Assembly (NCBI GenBank): GCA_016793325.1
Contig: JAEUKI010000045.1
Coordinates: 20,357-84,356, forward strand
DNA from: Myxococcales bacterium
GTDB taxonomy: Bacteria > Myxococcota_A > Polyangia > Polyangiales > Ga0077539
DNA length: 64,000 nucleotides
Direction: 5' to 3'
The position numbers and the translations under genes were made by a program. The notes below the pieces were generated by a model, which was not told where the DNA came from, ran no database searches, and worked only from the letters and a program-made list of their open reading frames with translations. Below are positions 49,343 through 56,963 of the stretch, in pieces; positions within the stretch are counted from its first letter, which is position 1, and each line of letters begins with the position of its first letter.

Positions 49343-50106
49343 GCGAATCTGGGAGGGAGTTCGTCCTCGTCGCCGAGGATCGCGCGAGCGCGTTCGCAAC
49401 AGCCACGATCGTCGATCGCGTCATCGCGGAGCGTGGGCCGGAGTGGCTCCGGGACCTCTGGGACGTCTCGCAGCGGCACGTGCACCGGACATGGCGCGGG
49501 CTTCGAAACGACCCCGAGTCGCACGAACTACTGGGCATCGGAGCGTTTACGAAGAAGGCAAACGCGAAGCTTCGACGAGGGATCACGACGCTGGCTCCAG
49601 GCCGCAAGGGGCGAGCTGTTGAAGTTGCAAAGTTCTTCGCGGCTCTCGACGAGGCGAAAGAAGCCCCGTCGCTCGCGGTGTTCGCGTGCGACCTCGATGG
49701 GGATGCGCCGGATCACGCGTTGGCTGAGTGGTCGGATCGCACCGGGCGACTTGCGGCGCGCTCGACGCTCTACGTGCTCGCTCTCGCGCAGCCCGAGTTC
49801 GAGGCGTGGTTCGTGGCAGGTTTTTGCAGCACAAATGCCGACGAAGCCGCGAAGCACGCGGCCGTCTGCGCGCAGCTCCATCGCGACCCGTGCGAGCATC
49901 CCCACGAGCTGCAGTCGAACACAGACGGACCGCGCGACGCCAAGGTCGTCCTCGGAGCCCTGTGCGGCTCTCGTCGCGTCGACGATGTGCGAGTGCGTGA
50001 TTGCGTCGAGCAAACGCCGCTCGAATTGCTGATCCATCGTGGAGGCCGCGCAGGAATCACGAGACTCGTCGAGCAGCTCGACGCAGTACGACTCAGCCTG
50101 TTGTAG
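49339..50106 (+). CDS. TOPRIM/DUF4276-like partner of the AAA ATPase
   Basis: A 255-residue soluble protein. An N-terminal strand ends in an acid (FVLVAEDRAS, Glu13), and a core strand carries the DxDGD-like FACDLDGD (Asp118, Asp120, Asp122). Next comes a conserved-looking LALAQPEFEAWFVAGF (Glu153, Glu155), which resembles the RELEAWFL block of DUF4276/RloB/DUF4435 proteins. These features fit a TOPRIM-type nuclease. The GTG start overlaps the ATPase stop (GTGA), so both are made together. I infer a toxic effector released or steered by the ATPase. The similarity is by motif pattern only. Confidence 0.65.
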   Translation: MSESGREFVLVAEDRASAFATATIVDRVIAERGPEWLRDLWDVSQRHVHRTWRGLRNDPESHELLGIGAFTKKANAKLRRGITTLAPGRKGRAVEVAKFFAALDEAKEAPSLAVFACDLDGDAPDHALAEWSDRTGRLAARSTLYVLALAQPEFEAWFVAGFCSTNADEAAKHAAVCAQLHRDPCEHPHELQSNTDGPRDAKVVLGALCGSRRVDDVRVRDCVEQTPLELLIHRGGRAGITRLVEQLDAVRLSLL

Positions 50107-50116
50107 CGCCCCCCGC

Positions 50117-51616
50117 TCACCGCACCCAGCACCCGTGAAAGCCCGGGGGCACGGTCACCGGGAGCGCGAGCGTGCACACGTTTTCGAGCGTGTCTGCGTC
50201 GCACACTTCGAGCACGGACGCGCCGTCGCGCGTCGAGTAGCCCATCGCCAAGAGCCACCCGTCGTCGCCGCGGCCGCCGTCGCCGCGCGGGACGAACACC
50301 GGTTCGCCGGGAAATCCCGGGGCGAACTCGCGCACCGTCTCGGTCCCTCGCGCGCGATCGAACTTCACGAGCCGCGTGAACACTTGCATCGGGCTCGCGG
50401 GGTCCGTCGCCGTGGCCCACGAGAAGCGATGCTCCTGCGTCGTGAGTGAGGGGTCCACGAACGGCAGCTCGCACGGAGACTCGAAGCGCCGCTGCGCGCG
50501 CACCGTGCGGGCCTCGGGGTCGATCACGAACTCGGTGTAGAACGGGACGCTCTTCTTCGACGGCGCGATGGACAGCGTGTCGGTGTCGAACGGGTGCGGG
50601 AGCTCGGGGTAGGTGTCGATGCGAAGGGCGTGGCAGCGCACTGTTCCGTCCGCGTGATCCCAGGCGTTGACGTGGTGAAACACGAAGCACGACGGCGCGT
50701 CGATCACGATCGGGCTCTTGGCGTAGCCGTCTCGCGGGACGAGCCAGATCCGCGTCGGTCGCGCAGGCTCGTAGGTCATCCCCGAGACCGGCGTCGCGAG
50801 CCCGAGCATCGTGCGCACCACGTCGAAGCGCGCGGGGCACAAGAACAGCACACGAAATCGAGCGGTCAGCGCGAAGTCGTGCACGAAGTAGAGCGCGTCG
50901 AGCTTGTGGACCTCGGGCTCGTCCATCGCGTGCGACCCGTCGGCGCGGTAGAGATGCAGCCGCTGCGTGGGCCCGTTCGACAGCCCGAACGCGAACATCT
51001 CGCGAGACTTCGGGTCGACCCGCGGGTGCGCCGTGAAGGGGAGCTCGCGGCCCGCGATGCGGGTCCATGCGTTTTCGCCGTCGAGCAGGCGACCGCCGAA
51101 GGTGTCGCGCGCGAGCGTGTCGAGCGTCGCCGGGTCCATGCGGTGCGGGAGCCCCGCTTCCCACAGCGCGTACAAGCGACCCTCGTGCGCGAAGGCCGAG
51201 GTGTTCGCAGCGTTCTTGAATACTGGGTCGAAGGCGTTGCGGCGGATGCCGCCGGGCTTGTTCGTGCCGAACGAGCGGAAGAGCGCGCGCTTGGCGTCGC
51301 GCTCCGCGAGAAACTCCCTCGTGCGAACGAAGCGATTGCGAAACCGCACGACCCCGTCGCTCGTGAACTCGAAGCGGCACACGTGGCCGTCGCCGTCGAA
51401 CAAGTGATGGTAGTTGGTCCCGTGCGCGCTGAGGCGCCCCGGGCCGCAGCGAAAGAGGGTCCCCACGAGCTCGCGCGGTAGCGCTCCGCGCAGGACCGAG
51501 AGCGGGACGTCGTCGAGCTCGCGCTCGACCCCGCGGTGCGAGCGCGCCCACGCAAACGCCGTCTCGCGGCGCTTGGAGACCGTGGCGCCGACGACGGCGG
51601 TGCCGAGGGCCGTCAC
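50117..51616 (-). CDS. Carotenoid oxygenase
   Basis: A 499-residue enzyme of the RPE65/carotenoid cleavage oxygenase family (PF03055), which cleaves carotenoids, apocarotenoids or stilbenes with non-heme iron and oxygen. The four iron histidines are probably His197 in FTAHPRVD, His246 in YFVHDFALT, His314 (or 315) in FVFHHVNAWD and His494 in PPGFHGCW at the end. Family landmarks ELVGTLFRCGPGRL and HLFDGDGHVCRFEF are near the N-terminus. No signal peptide is present. The GTG start overlaps the O-methyltransferase stop, so both are coupled. The pair might make or modify an apocarotenoid or aromatic pigment. Confidence 0.9.
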   Translation of the reverse strand: MTALGTAVVGATVSKRRETAFAWARSHRGVERELDDVPLSVLRGALPRELVGTLFRCGPGRLSAHGTNYHHLFDGDGHVCRFEFTSDGVVRFRNRFVRTREFLAERDAKRALFRSFGTNKPGGIRRNAFDPVFKNAANTSAFAHEGRLYALWEAGLPHRMDPATLDTLARDTFGGRLLDGENAWTRIAGRELPFTAHPRVDPKSREMFAFGLSNGPTQRLHLYRADGSHAMDEPEVHKLDALYFVHDFALTARFRVLFLCPARFDVVRTMLGLATPVSGMTYEPARPTRIWLVPRDGYAKSPIVIDAPSCFVFHHVNAWDHADGTVRCHALRIDTYPELPHPFDTDTLSIAPSKKSVPFYTEFVIDPEARTVRAQRRFESPCELPFVDPSLTTQEHRFSWATATDPASPMQVFTRLVKFDRARGTETVREFAPGFPGEPVFVPRGDGGRGDDGWLLAMGYSTRDGASVLEVCDADTLENVCTLALPVTVPPGFHGCWVR

Positions 51617-52713
51617 TGTGCGATCCCTTCGATGGCGCAGTTGAGCGCGCCGCGAAACACGCGCCCCAAGCGAAACCCCGTCGCTTCGAGCAGCACACGA
51701 AATTCGTCGATCGAGCGCTCGCGGCCGTCGCACACGACGAACATCTGCAGGTCCGCGAGCGTCGCTTCGGGCCGATCGTCGTGACGGTCGAGGAGGCCCT
51801 CGAACAGCACCAGCTTCGCGCCTGGGTTCATCGCCCTGCGTACGATGCCGAGGATCTTCTTCGATCGCGCGTCATCCCAGTCGTGGAGGATGTTCTTCAT
51901 CGTGTAGAGCTCGCAGCCCGCCGGGACCTCGTCGAAGAAGCTCCCGGGCGCGAGCGTGACGCGATCGAGGACACCCCGCGTCGCGAGCAGCTCGCGGGCG
52001 CGCGCGAGCACCGAAGGCGCGTCCGAGAGCACGCAGCGAAGGGACGGGTTGCGCAACAGCACCTCGCTCGCGAGCGTCCCCGAGCCGCCGCCGACATCGC
52101 AAAAGGTCTGAAAATCACCGAACGGATAGAGCTTCGCGAGCGTGGGCGCCTCGAGCGCCGTCGCGCGGCCCATCGCGTTCGCGAAGGTCGCGAGCTCCTC
52201 GGGGTGCGCTTCGAACCACTCCCACACGGACACGCCGTGGCGCGCAGCGAAGGCGCTCTCGCCGGACGCGACGCTCGCGGAGAGGCCGCGCCACGCGTCG
52301 AGGTTGCTGTCCGAGCCGAAGTACAGCGCCGCGTCGCGCATCGATCGCTTCGCGTCCTTCGAGAGCGTTCGAGAGAGGGCGTTGTTCGAGAAGCGCCCGT
52401 CATCGCCGAGCGAAAACAGCCCGTGCGCCGCCATCGCGCGCATCGCGCGAAAGAGCGCGTCCGCGTGGACCTCGCACTCGACCGCGAGGTCGTTCGCCGA
52501 ACGCGCTCCATCCCCGATTCGATCGGCGAGATCGAGCCGCGCTGCGAGCGCCACGAGCTCGGTGCGCGCGATGCCGAACAGCATCTCCCAGAGCACGAAC
52601 TCGGGAGGCTTGATCGCCCTCGACGCGCGTTGCGCCGCGAGGATGGCCTTTCGCGCGGCGACGAGGACGCTCGGCGGAGGAGCGTCGGGCAGCGGGCTCG
52701 AAGGGAGCTTCAT
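51613..52713 (-). CDS. SAM-dependent O-methyltransferase (hydroxyneurosporene/polyketide type)
   Basis: A 366-residue methyltransferase. Residues about 40-110 form the winged-helix dimerisation domain (ARTELVALAARLDLADRIGDG). The SAM-binding motif is DVGGGSGTLASEVLL at about residues 210-224. The active-site block is MKNILHDWDDARSKKIL, with the His-Asp usual in O-methyltransferases. The closest types include carotenoid (CrtF) and polyketide O-methyltransferases. Coupling by GTGA to a carotenoid oxygenase favours a carotenoid-related substrate but does not prove it. Confidence 0.88.
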   Translation of the reverse strand: MKLPSSPLPDAPPPSVLVAARKAILAAQRASRAIKPPEFVLWEMLFGIARTELVALAARLDLADRIGDGARSANDLAVECEVHADALFRAMRAMAAHGLFSLGDDGRFSNNALSRTLSKDAKRSMRDAALYFGSDSNLDAWRGLSASVASGESAFAARHGVSVWEWFEAHPEELATFANAMGRATALEAPTLAKLYPFGDFQTFCDVGGGSGTLASEVLLRNPSLRCVLSDAPSVLARARELLATRGVLDRVTLAPGSFFDEVPAGCELYTMKNILHDWDDARSKKILGIVRRAMNPGAKLVLFEGLLDRHDDRPEATLADLQMFVVCDGRERSIDEFRVLLEATGFRLGRVFRGALNCAIEGIAQ

Positions 52714-52752
52714 CGCCGCGAGTTGACCATACCGAAGTCGCTCGTTGGTGGG

Positions 52753-52953
52753 TCAGTTGGCGAGCCGGTAGCCCTCTTCGTCGAGGGCCTTGTCGACCTC
52801 GTCGCGGCTGAGCGCGCGATCGCTCTCGATCGTCGCATGACCCACGGTCACGTCGACTTTCTTCACGCCGTCGAGCTTCTCGAGCGCGCCCTTCACCGCC
52901 CCGACGCAGTGCTGGCAGCTCATCCCAGTGATGTCGTACTCGGTCTTCATCAT
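52753..52953 (-). CDS. Small heavy-metal-associated domain protein
   Basis: A 66-residue copper-chaperone-like protein made of a single HMA domain. The metal-binding motif GMSCQHC is at residues 10-16, preceded by MMKTEYDIT and followed by VGAVKGALEKLDGVKKVDV, with a GYRL end typical of CopZ. Such proteins carry Cu(I) or Zn(II). No P-type ATPase lies next to it. It sits between the O-methyltransferase gene and the zinc-importer operon on the same strand. Confidence 0.88.
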   Translation of the reverse strand: MMKTEYDITGMSCQHCVGAVKGALEKLDGVKKVDVTVGHATIESDRALSRDEVDKALDEEGYRLAN

Positions 52954-53111
52954 GCACGAGCCTAGCGCGCAGGACGGCGGCTGTGACCTGCGCTGAACCG
53001 CCGCTCATTCGATCGCCGCACTTTCATCGATCGATTCGTGGCGGTTCGACTCGAGTTCGACCACGCCGATGCTCGTCCCGTTTCGACGACGACGTTCAAT
53101 GGTGGCGTGGT

Positions 53112-54101
53112 TTAGCCACGGCGCTCGAGCGCGAGCTCGCACAGCTCGCACGGCGCCGTGGTGTCGTCCTTGTCGACGACGATCCACGCGCGGTCGGGCC
53201 TTGCCGGGTCGAGCGCGAGCCCTTCGGCTTTGTCGCGAAATGGCCCTCCGTCTTCGGCCTCGATGGCGCACCAGTAGCCGTCGCCCGCGCCGTCGATCCA
53301 GCCGATCGCGGACCCTGCGACGACGCCGTCGCGGTAGGTGTCGGGCGAGTCTTCGGCCGCGGCGAGAAACCACACGGGCTCGTCGCCGTCGCTCCACGCG
53401 TCGGTGAACGTGAGCCGCACGCCGCCCATCGCGCCGAGCGAGAAGCGCTTGACGTGCTCGAGCGCGACGGTGGCGGAAGCGTCATCGAGCGCAGCGAGGA
53501 CGCGGTCGATCGAGACGTCGGCCGTTGCGTCGACGGGCTCGACGCCGTCGCGCACGGCGCCGTTGCCTCGTTGAAAGAACCGCAGTCGCTCGCCGACGCG
53601 GGCCACCCCTTCGACGTTGAGCTCGCTGCCCGCGAAGCGCACGTCGCTCTTGAATGCGCGATAGAGCGCAGTCGCGTCGCACACCTTCGCGGTGGGATCT
53701 CCGTCGAGGTTCGAGACCACGACGACGCGCTCGCGCGCGGGCTTGGATCCCGAGCCGAACGCGAGGAGCATCCCGCGGTCGGCGACGTAGACGCATGCCT
53801 CGAGGTCGAGCTTGTGCTGCTTGTTTCCTCGGTCTTCGCCGAACATGCGCGCGCCGCCTTCGCCGCGCGGGAGCAAGAGCGACGAGACCGCCCCCGACGC
53901 GCGGTCGATGATGGCGATGGCGTTGGTGTCGTCTTGCACGACGGCGATCCGACGCGCGGTGACGGCCATCGCAGAGCCCGCGCGGACGTGGGCGGGGAGG
54001 TCTTCGGCGGCGAGCGCTCCGTCGCGGTAACGGAGGAGCGTTCGCGCCGTGACGCGGGCGCGGAGCGCGGCGGTCTGCCTCGCTGAATACGTGTGTGTCA
54101 T
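53112..54101 (-). CDS. Beta-propeller protein downstream of the zinc importer
   Basis: A 329-residue protein without signal peptide. It has strand-rich repeats (MAVTARRIAVVQDDTNAIAI, ACVYVADRGMLLAFGSG, RVVVVSNLDGDPTAKV, GYWCAIEAEDGG) of a phytase/SdiA-regulated-like or DUF6929-type propeller. The C-terminus holds CELCELALERRG. A 16-base gap separates it from the ABC permease, so it is likely the last gene of the same operon. A metal-related or esterase role is possible but unsupported by motifs. Its stop codon sits in the loop of a short CGTGG/CCACG hairpin. Confidence 0.6.
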   Translation of the reverse strand: MTHTYSARQTAALRARVTARTLLRYRDGALAAEDLPAHVRAGSAMAVTARRIAVVQDDTNAIAIIDRASGAVSSLLLPRGEGGARMFGEDRGNKQHKLDLEACVYVADRGMLLAFGSGSKPARERVVVVSNLDGDPTAKVCDATALYRAFKSDVRFAGSELNVEGVARVGERLRFFQRGNGAVRDGVEPVDATADVSIDRVLAALDDASATVALEHVKRFSLGAMGGVRLTFTDAWSDGDEPVWFLAAAEDSPDTYRDGVVAGSAIGWIDGAGDGYWCAIEAEDGGPFRDKAEGLALDPARPDRAWIVVDKDDTTAPCELCELALERRG

Positions 54102-54117
54102 TTCGAATGGCCGTGGG

Positions 54118-54948
54118 TCAGCGCTTGCGAAGGGCGAGCGCGAGGCCGAAGCCCGCGCCGAGCGTGAGGATGATCGTCGCGCCGCTGGCGACGTTGAGGT
54201 GGTAGCTGAGCAGCAATCCGAGCGCGGCGCCGCCCACGCCGATCGCGACGGCGAAGAGGGCGACGCGATGGAGCGAGCGGCCGAGCATGCGCGCCGTGGC
54301 CGCGGGGATCACGACGAACGAGCTCACGAGCGCGATCCCGACGGTCTTGACCGCGACGACGATCACGACGGCCGTGAGCGCGAGGAGCATGTAGTCGAGC
54401 AGCTCGACCTTGACGCCCGAGAGCCGCGCGAGCTCGGGGTCGAACGTCGCGTACGCGAGGCGCGTCCACGTCACGATGATGGCGAGCGCCACGAGCGCGC
54501 ACACGGCGAGCACGACGAGCAGGTCGCTCGATCCGACGGCGAGGATGCTCCCGAAGAGCACGGTCTCGACGTTGACGGGCTGCGCGGTGACGGGCCTCAG
54601 CCCGAGAAAGAGCACGCCGAGCGCGAACGAGACGGCGAAGAACACGCCTGTGGCGACGTCGCCGCGGAGCTTTCCTCGACGGAGGACGAAGGCGATCCCG
54701 AGCGAGACGAGCACGGTGAACGGGAGCGCGATCCACGTCGCGTGGCTCACGGACGCGCCGAGCAAGAGCCCGAGCGCGATCCCGCCGAAGGCCGCGTGCG
54801 CCAGCCCGTCGCCGATGAACGAGAGCCCGCGCTGCACGACGAACACGCCCAGCATCGCGCACAGGCCGCCGACGGCCATCCCGGCGATCACGGCGCGCTG
54901 CATGAACGGTTGCGCGAACGGCTCGGTGAAAAACGTCAGTAGATTCAC
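54118..54948 (-). CDS. Zinc/manganese ABC transporter permease (ZnuB-like)
   Basis: A 276-residue inner-membrane permease of the ABC-3 family. About eight to nine helices are visible. Family landmarks are GLSFIGDGLAHAAFGGIALG near residues 45-64 and SFVVIPAATARMLG in the second half. The GTG at 54948 opens NLLTFFTEPFAQPFMQRA, the usual N-terminus. It is 14 bases after the ATPase gene and completes the importer with the binding protein and ATPase upstream. The substrate is probably Zn(II) or Mn(II). Confidence 0.9.
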   Translation of the reverse strand: MNLLTFFTEPFAQPFMQRAVIAGMAVGGLCAMLGVFVVQRGLSFIGDGLAHAAFGGIALGLLLGASVSHATWIALPFTVLVSLGIAFVLRRGKLRGDVATGVFFAVSFALGVLFLGLRPVTAQPVNVETVLFGSILAVGSSDLLVVLAVCALVALAIIVTWTRLAYATFDPELARLSGVKVELLDYMLLALTAVVIVVAVKTVGIALVSSFVVIPAATARMLGRSLHRVALFAVAIGVGGAALGLLLSYHLNVASGATIILTLGAGFGLALALRKR

Positions 54949-54962
54949 AGTATGACCCGAGG

Positions 54963-55805
54963 TCAGTCTTCGTCCGCAGGGAGCGACTTGCCGTGGTCCT
55001 TCATCGAGAACGCGATGGCCGAGAGGGACTCTTGGCCGAGCAGCTCGTTGGGGAGGCCCCACGCGATCAGCCGCCCGTCGATGTACACGACGCGCTCGGC
55101 GCAGCGCGCGATCGCCGCGGGGTTGTGCGTCACGAGGATCGCGGCGAGCTCGTCGCTCGCAGAGATCTCCGCGAGGATGTCGAGAAACTCGTGGCGACCG
55201 CGGACATCGACGCCCGCCGTGGGCTCATCGAGGATGACCAGGGCGGGGTCGTTGACCAGCGCTCGCGCGAGAAACACGCGTTGGGTCTCGCCTCCGGACA
55301 GTCCCGCGAGGGGCTTGTCGACGAGCTTCTCGCCGCCGACGCGACGGAGCACCGCGCGGGCCCGGTCGCGCTCGTCGCGCGTGACGCGGAGCGGCCACGA
55401 CCCGCGCAGGTTGGCCACGATCAGCTCGAGCGCTGTCGCGGGAAAATCATGGTCGAACGTCTTTCGCTGCGGGACGTAGCCGACCGCTTTGTTCGCGGTG
55501 CCCGCGGGCTGTCCGAGGATCTCGATCGAGCCCGCGACGGGCTGCACGATGCCGAGGACGGTCTTGAGAAACGTGCTCTTTCCCGCGCCGTTGGGGCCGC
55601 ACAGACAGAGAAACTCGCCCTTCGGGATCCAGAACGAGACGTCGTCGAGGATGCGCTTTCCGCTGAGCTCGACGGTGACTTTGTCGGCGACGAGCACGCG
55701 CTTCATCGAGTCGTCGGGCAGCGTGAAGTGTCTCGGGCCTGCGTACGGGGGCGCGGGCGCGAGCGAGCGCGGCGCGCGGCTCTCGCGTTCGGGGCTTTGG
55801 TTCAT
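54963..55805 (-). CDS. Metal ABC transporter ATP-binding protein (ZnuC-like)
   Basis: A 280-residue ATPase. Walker A is CGPNGAGKST, the Q-loop VPQRKTFDHDFP matches metal-type importers, the signature is LSGGETQRVFLARAL, Walker B is LVILDEPTAGVD and the H-loop is VTHN. The ATG at 55805 adds about 33 residues before the core; the ATG of MKRVLVADK at 55706 is an alternative. It lies between the binding-protein and permease genes with gaps of 65 and 14 bases. It powers metal import. Confidence 0.92.
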   Translation of the reverse strand: MNQSPERESRAPRSLAPAPPYAGPRHFTLPDDSMKRVLVADKVTVELSGKRILDDVSFWIPKGEFLCLCGPNGAGKSTFLKTVLGIVQPVAGSIEILGQPAGTANKAVGYVPQRKTFDHDFPATALELIVANLRGSWPLRVTRDERDRARAVLRRVGGEKLVDKPLAGLSGGETQRVFLARALVNDPALVILDEPTAGVDVRGRHEFLDILAEISASDELAAILVTHNPAAIARCAERVVYIDGRLIAWGLPNELLGQESLSAIAFSMKDHGKSLPADED

Positions 55806-55870
55806 GCTCGGAGACCGCGCCGGAGTGTACGCGAAGTGCGCAGCGCCCACAGCGTCGCGACGATCGCCGG

Positions 55871-56830
55871 TCAGCGGAGCGCGCGCTCGAACACTTCGGT
55901 GTTGGACACGAGCAAGCGCTCGTAGGTGTCGCGACCGGGCGTTCCGCCGACGGGGTCCACTTCGAAGAGCGGGACGCGGGACTGCTCGGCGATCACTTCG
56001 GCGGGGTGGCGGTCGAGCTGCGGCTCGCTGAAGAGCGCCGCGGCGTGCGACTGCTGCACTGCTGCGAGCACCTCGGAGATGTACCTCGCGGTCGGCTCGC
56101 GCCCTGGAAACGGCTCGATGACCGCGGCGATCGTCAATCGATAGCGCTCGGCGTAGTAGCCCATCGATCCGTGAAACGTCACGATCGTGCGCTTGCTCCA
56201 TCGGTCGGCGCGCGCTCGAATTCGTGTGTCGAGCGCGGTCATCTCTTGGCCGAACCGCGCTTGCCGCTGCTCGAAGCCCGCGGCTCCCTGCGGGTCGATC
56301 CTCGCGAACTCTCGCGCCATGATGGTCGCCGCCCGCGCCATGCGCGTCGGGTCGAGCCAGAAGTGGGGATCCTTGGGGCCGTGGTGGTGCTCTTCTTCCG
56401 CGTGGCCTCCGTCGCTCGCCGCTTCGCGCGCCTCGTCCGCGGCCTCTTCGCCGACTTCTTCGTGCGTGAGCGCCCGCGGATCGAGCGACGGCCCGAGCTC
56501 GACGACGCGCACGTTGTCTCCGCCCGCGTTGCGAACGATGCGAGAGAGCCACTCGTCCATCCCCAGGCCAACGCTCAGCGCGAGCTGCGATCCTGCGATG
56601 CGCGCCATTTCGCGCGGCGTCGGGTCGTAGCTGTGCTCGCTGCGGCCGGGCGGGAGCACGAGCACGACGTCGAGTCGATCCCCGGCGACCCGTCGCGCGG
56701 CGTCGTAGAGGGGAAAGATCGAGACGGCCACGCGGGGTTTTCCCGTGGTTCCGCGCTTGGGGCAGCCCGCGAGGCTGAGGGCGAGCACCGCGAGCGCGGC
56801 GACCGAACGTGTAGATCGAGCGTCGAACAC
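55871..56830 (-). CDS. Zinc/manganese ABC transporter substrate-binding lipoprotein (ZnuA-like)
   Basis: A 319-residue lipoprotein (lipobox LAGC, Cys23). Family markers of cluster A-I binding proteins are VSIFPLYDAARRVAGDRLDV, GRSEHSYDPTPREMARI and ISEVLAAVQQSHAAALFSEP. A His/Glu-rich loop (HAEEEHHHGPKDPHFWLDP) just before the DPHFWLD motif is typical of ZnuA, so zinc is more likely than manganese. The GTG start at 56830 opens the signal peptide. It is the first gene of the operon znuA-znuC-znuB-propeller and is divergent from the 56964 lipoprotein gene. Its promoter is in the 133-base gap. Confidence 0.93.
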   Translation of the reverse strand: MFDARSTRSVAALAVLALSLAGCPKRGTTGKPRVAVSIFPLYDAARRVAGDRLDVVLVLPPGRSEHSYDPTPREMARIAGSQLALSVGLGMDEWLSRIVRNAGGDNVRVVELGPSLDPRALTHEEVGEEAADEAREAASDGGHAEEEHHHGPKDPHFWLDPTRMARAATIMAREFARIDPQGAAGFEQRQARFGQEMTALDTRIRARADRWSKRTIVTFHGSMGYYAERYRLTIAAVIEPFPGREPTARYISEVLAAVQQSHAAALFSEPQLDRHPAEVIAEQSRVPLFEVDPVGGTPGRDTYERLLVSNTEVFERALR

Positions 56831-56862
56831 GGCCGCAGCGTATCGCAGCGCCCCGCGGCTCG

Positions 56863-56877
56863 GCGAGCGTTGCTCGC
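56863..56877. promoter_or_regulatory. Palindrome GCGAGC-GTT-GCTCGC upstream of the zinc importer
   Basis: A perfect 6-3-6 inverted repeat 33-47 bases before the binding-protein start, in the divergent gap. The position suits a repressor site. It does not resemble the AT-rich Zur box of other Proteobacteria, so the regulator is unknown. Confidence 0.3.
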
Positions 56878-56941
56878 GCGCGGAGCGATGGTCGGGAGCG
56901 AGTATTTCTTCGCGGTCGTTCGCTCGGGGGCCATTTACGAT

Positions 56942-56957
56942 CGCGACTTCGGTCGCG
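56942..56957 (+). promoter_or_regulatory. C(UUCG)G tetraloop hairpin before the lipoprotein ribosome site
   Basis: CGCGAC-TTCG-GTCGCG forms a perfect six-pair stem closed by the very stable C(UUCG)G tetraloop, ending seven bases before the ATG at 56964. The GGAG at 56959-56962 is the only ribosome site and abuts the stem. Such a stem could hinder or position ribosome entry. Confidence 0.5.
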
Positions 56958-56963
56958 CGGAGA

